Of a DNA stretch of 64,000 nt, positions 59,140 through 64,000 are shown piece by piece. Every line of letters starts with the position of its first letter. Within the stretch, counting starts at the first letter, position 1. The translations under genes and the position numbers were made by a program. The notes beneath the pieces were generated by a model. That model did not search any database and was not told the origin of the DNA. It was given only the letters and a program-made list of their open reading frames with translations. The DNA is from Frankia alni ACN14a (GTDB taxonomy: Bacteria > Actinomycetota > Actinomycetes > Frankiales > Frankiaceae): positions 3,032,962 through 3,096,961 of the forward strand of contig NC_008278.1 in assembly GCF_000058485.1 (NCBI RefSeq). The letters are read 5' to 3'.

Positions 59140-60449
59140 CTACCACCTCCTGCCGCCCAGCGGCGGCCCACTGCCCCCGTGACAGTGCAACGGTACGTCC
59201 TCACGGAGACGACTCCTGCCCAGAGCCGACATCCGTTACGTCAGCCCTCCTTGCATCCGGTGGGGAACCTGCCCTCGCCCGCGGTGAACCTCCGCGGGAC
59301 CAGTCTGCCGGTGTTCTCGTGGGAACGCCTTTCCTCGGTCTGTCGATGGCGAACGACGCCGGGCGGATCGGACATCCGTTCCGGATCGACGCGGTGGCTG
59401 CACCGTATCGGCTCCCGACGAGTACCCGCTGTCGCGGGAAGGCGAACGGTCGCGGCAAGCACTGTCCAGCTTGCGACACCCGCCCACTCCCGTCCCCCGG
59501 CACCTTCCCCGACCCGTCTCCCGACCCACCCGCCGGCTCCGGCGGCCGTCGTGCTCCCGCCCGTCCCGGCGGCGTCGCCGCGGGCCCGCGGCGACGTGCC
59601 GCACCGGCTCCGTCAACTCCCGCACCGTCGACTCCCGCACCGTCGACTCCCGCACCGTCGACTCCCGCACCGTCGACTCCCGCACCGTCGACTCCCGCAC
59701 CGTCGACTCCCGCGCCGTCGACTCCCGCGCCGCCCGTCCTACCACCTCCCCGGAGGCCCGCGTTCACCCGGCCGTCGCAGGCGGAGTTCACCCGGCCACC
59801 GCGGGCAGCATCGTCGCCAACCCACGACTGGGCGACCATGTTCCCGTCCGTGACCATGTTCCCGTCCGTGACCAGGTCTCTGGTCGTGACCGCGGGCCCC
59901 GTCGTGGGCCCGAGCGCGGGCGCGGGCGCGTCGCGATCCGCGGCTGCAGTGGCCTGCCTCGGTGCGCCGCCCGTCCGCGAGGGGGCCGATGGCGGCGGGG
60001 TCGCCCGCACAGCCCCGACGGTTCACTGCCCGTCTCGTCGCGGTGTGTGCCGCAGGCCTCTGGCGCCATGGTCACCATGTTGCCGGGCCCCGCCCCCTTC
60101 CCGCGCGGCATTCCCGCCGACTGGCGATGTAACGAGGTCCTCAGGTCCTGGCCGCCCGGACGGGCCGGACCCCGCGTCCCGGGCCCGCGCAGCCTCCCGG
60201 CGTCCGACGCGCGTCCGCGATCCGGCAGCATACGGGCAGGACCGGTCCGTACCGGGCGCAGCGGTGCCCTCGTCGGACCGCAGACGGGTCGCGCCGGTCG
60301 GGACCGGACGTGACCGGTCGGCGTGGGCAGCCGGCGGCGGGCGGCAGCCGCCGGCGGCGGGCACGCGGCGGCCCCGCGTCCGGGCAGGGCACGTCGAACC
60401 GCGCACCCGGAACCATCCGGTGCGCCCCGATGCGAGCTGGGAGCACAAC
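59140..60449. other. 1.3-kb divergent region without a supported gene
   Basis: Between the PAC2 gene (leftward) and the HAD gene (rightward). Long frames exist on both strands but are carried by repeats and GC bias and lack a ribosome binding site with protein-like content. It contains the 15-bp array at 59611-59730 and a twofold 18-bp repeat (GACCATGTTCCCGTCCGT) at about 59836-59871. It may hold regulatory or structural DNA, or a rapidly evolving gene that cannot be defended. Confidence 0.4.
59611..59730. repeat. 15-bp tandem repeat, eight units
   Basis: Eight contiguous units of CGTCGACTCCCGCAC with only single-base changes in the first and last two. Each full unit contains GTCGAC. The period is divisible by three but lies in no supported gene. 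Confidence 0.95.
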
Positions 60450-61295
60450 GTGGAAAGCCTTGCGGCGGTCTTCTTCGACATGGACGGCCTGCTCGTCGAC
60501 ACGGAGCCGATCTGGACCGTCGCCGAGCACGAGGCGGCGGCGCGGCTCGGCGGCGAGTTCACCCCGGCGATGAAGCGGGCGATGATCGGCCACGGCATCG
60601 ACACCGCCGTGCCGATCATGGTGTCGATGCTCGGCCGGCCGCCGGCCGACGTCCCGGCCACGGCGCGTTTCCTGCTGCGGCGCTCCGCAGAGCTGTTCCG
60701 CGAGCCGGGTGTGATCGTCCCGCAGCCCGGCGCCGTCGAGCTGCTCGCCGTCCTGCGGGAGCGGGGCGTCCCGGCGGCGCTGGTCTCCTCGTCCTTCCGG
60801 GACCTGATGGATCCTGTGCTCGACGTGATCGGCCGGGAGCTGTTCGCGACGACGGTGGCCGGCGACGAGGTACACCGCCGCAAGCCGGACCCCGAGCCCT
60901 ACCTCACCGCCGCCCGCATGCTGGGCGTGGACCCGCGGCGCTGCGTCGTCCTGGAGGACAGCCCCTCGGGCGCCCGCGCCGGGGTGGCCGCCGGCTGCGC
61001 GACCATCCTGGTCCCCTCCATGCCGGGCCTCGACCTCGCCACCGCGGCCCCGTCCACCGCGACCCCGTCCACCGCGGCCCCGTCCACTACCGTCCCGCCC
61101 GTCGTCGCCGTGCTCGGGCCGTCTGCCGCGGTGCCGTCCGGTGTCGTGCCGCCGGATGCGGCGCCGTCTGCCGCGGTGCCGACGGATGCCACCGAGACCC
61201 CGCCCTCGGGCCTCGCCGCGATCGTCGGCAGCCTGCACGACGTCACCCTCGACCTGCTCCAGGATCTCCTGGCTGCCCGCCCGGCCGGGACCTGA
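60450..61295 (+). CDS. HAD-superfamily phosphatase / phosphomutase-like protein
   Basis: A 281-residue HAD hydrolase of the beta-phosphoglucomutase-like type. Motif I FFDMDGLLVDTEP (both Asp), motif II AALVSSSF, motif III Lys in RRKPDPEPY and motif IV VVLEDSPSGARAG are all intact; the cap lies between motifs I and II. It acts on a small phosphorylated metabolite. After LVPSMPGLDLA a run of about 55 Ala/Pro/Ser/Thr/Val residues (PSTATPSTAAPST) is inserted before the final helix LHDVTLDLLQDLL. The start is a GTG with GGGAG upstream. Its 3' end overlaps the convergent pseudogene by 53 bp. Confidence 0.88.
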   Translation: MESLAAVFFDMDGLLVDTEPIWTVAEHEAAARLGGEFTPAMKRAMIGHGIDTAVPIMVSMLGRPPADVPATARFLLRRSAELFREPGVIVPQPGAVELLAVLRERGVPAALVSSSFRDLMDPVLDVIGRELFATTVAGDEVHRRKPDPEPYLTAARMLGVDPRRCVVLEDSPSGARAGVAAGCATILVPSMPGLDLATAAPSTATPSTAAPSTTVPPVVAVLGPSAAVPSGVVPPDAAPSAAVPTDATETPPSGLAAIVGSLHDVTLDLLQDLLAARPAGT

Positions 61296-62449
61296 CCGCA
61301 CCGTCCGCCAGCGCCAGCGCGCGGCGCACCAGATCGGCGACGCCCGCCGGACCGCCCAGCACATCAGCCCAGGTGAAGCGCAGCAGGGTCCAGCCGGCCG
61401 ACAGCAGGTCGTTCTGCCGCACGCGGTCGCGGAACAGCGCGCGGGGCTCGCCATGGTAAGCGGCGCCGTCCGCCTCCACGGCGACCCGCCGGCTCGGCCA
61501 GGCCAGGTCGAGCCGGGCGACCAGGCGTCTTCCCAGCCCCGGGTCCCGATGCGGCGGCGTGCTCGGCGTCGGGTCGGAGAGGTCGGGCTTCCCGAGCCTC
61601 GTCGGCTCGTGCCGTGTCCGCGTGGGGCCGGGGTCCCATACCTGCCACTGCAGTTCCTCGGGCGGCAGGCCCGCGTCGAGCAGCAGCAGGCGCAGTCGCG
61701 TCTCCAGAGGAGACTCCGCCCGCCCGTCTGCGAGCGCGAACCAGGTCTGGCGGCCGACCACCCCCCGACGTCCGGATGCCGACCTGAGCACGGCGCGGGC
61801 ATCCGGCACACGCCGCGCGTGCAGCGCTGCGTCGAGCAGGCTGACGGCGGTCTCCCGATCGCTGTCCAGGACCAGGTCGGCCAGGGTGCGCTCGACGGTG
61901 GTGACGGGGATGCCTCGCCGCGAGTGCCACTCGCCGGGGCGCAGGGCGCCCAGATGCCGGGTGAGACCGGCGATGCCGGCGGCCCTGTGCGCGGAGCGGG
62001 GGAGCAGGAGGTGGATCGGCTCGCCGAGCAACGCCGTGGTTCCGATCTCCGCCGCGCCGCCACGGCCGGCGCTGGGTCGACCCGCGCCGGGAGTGCGTCG
62101 AGGCGCCGCCCCCGCGTGCGAGGCCGAGCGGTGAATGTCCTCGCCGGCCCGCCCGGATCGACGAGGGGCACCAGGCAGTCCCGGCAGGCCCAGGAGACGG
62201 GCGGCCGCTCAGGTGGCAGACGACGGCGTCGGGCCGCCCGACCAGCGCAGCCCGAAGGGGACCGCGCAGCGGGTGCGCGGTGGGGAGCAGGACCGTACCG
62301 CGGAACGGGATGGACCAGCCGGCGTCTCGAATCAGGCGATCGAGGTGCCGTCGGGTCATGCCCGCTTGCCGGAGCTGCGCCCAGGTGAGCATGCCGTCCT
62401 GGCGCAGGGCCAGGTGACGCAGCGAGTGCGGGAGCGTGGGAAGGTCCAC
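61243..62449 (-). pseudogene. Frameshifted AbiEi-like / DUF559 nuclease-fold gene
   Basis: Two frames together make one protein of about 400 residues. The N-terminal frame (GTG at 62449) encodes an AbiEi-type winged helix: RQDGMLTWAQLRQAGMTRRH, then ALVGRPDAVVCHLS. At about 62203-62208 (GGCCGC) the reading must shift by one base to continue as AARLLGLPGLPGAP, the expected family sequence. It then runs to TTVERTLADLVLD and a C-terminal DUF559/Vsr-like domain (RRVAVEADGAAYHGE, WTLLRFTWADVL). One extra G would explain the break, so it is a fresh pseudogene or a sequencing error. A nine-unit tandem repeat lies just upstream. Confidence 0.75.
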
Positions 62450-62500
62450 CCGCCCAGCCTGGCCCGTGGTCGGGCCGCCCTGCAGCGGCATCGGCCAATC

Positions 62501-62670
62501 TGTGGACGAGCCGGTGCCCTGTGGACGAGCCGGTGCCCTGTGGACGAGCCCGGTGCCCTGTGGACGAGCCGGTGCCCTGTGGACGAGCCTGCGTCCTGTG
62601 GGTGAGCCGGCGTCCTGTGGGTGAGCCGACGCCCTGGGATGAGCCGACGTCCTGGGGTGAGCCGACATCC
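62501..62670. repeat. 19-bp tandem repeat, nine units
   Basis: About nine units of TGTGGACGAGCCGGTGCCC, one of 20 bp and the last two of 18 bp, becoming degenerate to the right. They lie directly upstream of the broken AbiEi/DUF559-type gene, in its promoter or leader region. Confidence 0.95.
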
Positions 62671-62778
62671 TGTCCTGCGGAGGCCGTCTGCGGGCCGCGC
62701 GGCCTGCAGACAGATGCGGCCCGCCGAGGAGGCTGCCAGGCTCGGAGCCTGTTTGTAGTCGGGTGGCTACAGAATCGT

Positions 62779-62829
62779 GCCGAGGTTTGGGCACGGTTTT
62801 CTGCTCCGAAACCGTGTCTAACCCTCGGC
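62779..62829. other. Long imperfect stem-loop
   Basis: Arms 62779-62799 and 62809-62829 match at 18 of 21 positions; two of the three mismatches would be G-U pairs in RNA. The loop is 9 nt. The arms read GCCGAGG...CACGGTTT and the reverse complement. Composition is less GC-rich than the flanks. It may be a bidirectional terminator for the permease gene ending at 63112, or a small palindromic mobile repeat. Confidence 0.7.
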
Positions 62830-62886
62830 ATGATTTGGCATGTTTGTGGCTGGGTTTCTCGGCGGGTGGGTGACGGTGGGGCTGGC

Positions 62887-63005
62887 CGGGCGTTCAGATG
62901 GCGGGTGGGTCAGGGCGCGGCCGGGCGGGTCGGGGCATGGCGGGCGGGTCGGGTCGGGGCCGTGGCGGGCGGGTCGGGGCGTGGCGTGGCGGGCGGGTCG
63001 GGGCG
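62887..63005. repeat. G-rich repeats of GGCGGGCGGGTCGGGGC type
   Basis: Units of about 17-25 bp built on GGCGGGCGGGTCGGGGC recur four to five times with variation, between the stem-loop and the permease stop. Frames across it on either strand are repeat artefacts. The G-runs could form quadruplexes. Confidence 0.75.
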
Positions 63006-63111
63006 CTGTGCGATCCAGCGTGAGGTCGCCAGGAGGCCGCGCGAGCTGGGCGGGGCGCGGCTGCGCGGACCTCCTGCGGCTGGGGTGGCGCCGGCGCCGC
63101 TGGCCGCCGGG

Positions 63112-64000
63112 TCAGGTGGCGGAGATGGCGCGCAGGACGTCCATGCGGGCGGCGCGGCGGGCGGGGAAGACGGCGGCGAGGATGCCGAGCAGGACACCGA
63201 CGACGATGACGATGATGATGGTCGGGACCGGGTAGGCGAACGTGCTGATGCCCTGGGAGGCCAGGGCCTTCGTGAGGGCCCAGCCGAAGATGCTGCCCAC
63301 GGCGACACCGAGCACGGCGCCGAAGACGGAGATGATCGTCGACTCCATGACGACCATGGCCCGCATCTGCCCGCGACTCATGCCGACGGCGCGCAGCAGT
63401 CCGATCTCCCGGGTCCGTTCGATCACGGACAGGGCGAGCGTGTTCACGATGCCGAACAGTGCGATGATCACCGCGAGGGTCAGCAGGACGTAGATGAAGC
63501 CCAGGAGCTGGTCGATCTGCTTCTCCTGCTGGGCGACGAACTCCGACTGGTCGCGCACCTCCACGGTGGCATAGGGCCTGACGATCTTGTTGATCTCGGC
63601 GCGCACGGCGGCGGGGTCGGCTCCATCGGCGCGTTTGACCAGCACGAACAGGTCGAGATCGTCGGTGTTGTGTCGGGCGAACTGGCCGGTCGAGATGATC
63701 CACGAGCCGGCCACCTGGCTCTTCTTGTACGTCCCGGCGACGGTGAGGTCCTGGGTGCCGTCGGGGAAGGTGACGGGGATCTTCTGCCCGACGCCGAGGT
63801 GGCGGTCGGCGGCGACGTCGTCATCCACGAGGATCGTGCCGTCGCCGAGGCCGCGGAGGTCACCGGCGACCTTCTTGAGGGCCAGCACCTTGGGCAGGCC
63901 GGCCGGATCCCCGGCGAGCACCTGGGCGTCGCGCCCGCCGACCTTCGCCAGGCCGCCGCGCAGCCCGGTCGCGACCTCGATGCCGGGCTTGCCGGCCAGA
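63112..64000 (-). CDS. FtsX/MacB-type ABC permease, C-terminal part (runs off window)
   Basis: The 3' 296 codons of an ABC transporter permease of the FtsX/MacB type. The visible part has a periplasmic domain (LGVGQKIPVTFPDGTQDLTV; FARHNTDDLDLFVLVKR). The FtsX domain follows: a first membrane segment (FIYVLLTLAVIIALFGIVNT), the cytoplasmic ERTREIGLLRAVGMSR loop, and two further segments ending PARRAARMDVLRAIS. The frame stays open to the window edge, so the start lies beyond 64000. Its ATPase partner is not in the window. It likely exports lipids, lipoproteins or drugs. Confidence 0.9.
   Translation of the reverse strand, partial: LAGKPGIEVATGLRGGLAKVGGRDAQVLAGDPAGLPKVLALKKVAGDLRGLGDGTILVDDDVAADRHLGVGQKIPVTFPDGTQDLTVAGTYKKSQVAGSWIISTGQFARHNTDDLDLFVLVKRADGADPAAVRAEINKIVRPYATVEVRDQSEFVAQQEKQIDQLLGFIYVLLTLAVIIALFGIVNTLALSVIERTREIGLLRAVGMSRGQMRAMVVMESTIISVFGAVLGVAVGSIFGWALTKALASQGISTFAYPVPTIIIVIVVGVLLGILAAVFPARRAARMDVLRAISAT

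Noticed and set aside
59611-59730. CRISPR-like array
   Set aside because: The 15-bp units are contiguous with no spacers, and no cas-like gene is present.
59236-60010. Minus-strand repetitive proteins (GVDGA or REST repeats)
   Set aside because: They are different readings of the same 15-bp array; none has a ribosome binding site and conserved flanks.
62501-62670. CRISPR array or iteron origin
   Set aside because: Units are directly adjacent with gradual decay, and there is no replication initiator gene nearby; a minisatellite explains it better.

Overview
The window is very GC-rich DNA from an actinobacterium, most likely a Frankia-like member. Supporting signs are a mycothiol ligase gene (mshC), the actinobacterial set phosphomutase-like / DUF3090 / SCO1664-like kinase, an XRE-TPR regulator with a DUF397 partner, DUF5703, luciferase-like (F420-type) oxidoreductases and PAC2. 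The genus is inference; no rRNA or tRNA gene was seen.

Layout. 1-5.5 kb: accessory stretch with a DUF397 gene and a divergent XRE-TPR regulator separated by repeated GTCAT elements, two small unknown genes (one followed by a perfect hairpin) and a large serine recombinase. 5.6-11.7 kb: peptide-type ABC importer (two ATPases, two permeases, lipoprotein). 12-14.8 kb: SRPBCC protein, C2H2-like small protein, M20 peptidase. 14.8-39.6 kb: a large acyl-CoA catabolic island. It contains a thiolase-like protein without the nucleophilic Cys next to a DUF35 protein (an Ltp2/DUF35-type aldolase pair), a tandem CoA-transferase, split and fused acyl-CoA dehydrogenases, a FadR-type regulator, an SDR, a MaoC hydratase, an acyl-CoA ligase, an amidohydrolase, a metallo-beta-lactamase-fold protein, two luciferase-like oxidoreductases, and a Liv-type importer in which both permeases and one ATPase are fused. 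Its promoter regions share a GAGTAA-type element. 40-50 kb: envelope glycosylation block of polytopic GT-C-like enzymes around a UDP-galactopyranose-mutase-like flavoprotein. 50-61.3 kb: housekeeping block with a RecD2-like helicase, phosphomutase-like protein, DUF3090, SCO1664-like kinase, mshC, DivIVA-like coiled coil, PAC2 and HAD phosphatase. 61.2-64 kb: a frameshifted AbiEi/DUF559-type gene, dense repeats, a long stem-loop and the 3' part of an FtsX-type permease.

Working model. The island looks like a complete uptake and beta-oxidation route for an unknown organic acid: Liv importer, then CoA ligase or CoA-transferase, dehydrogenase, hydratase and retro-aldol cleavage. This resembles steroid side-chain shortening, but the substrate is not readable from sequence. 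A second theme is the abundance of 14-20 bp tandem repeats, many of them in frame inside inter-domain linkers or C-terminal tails.
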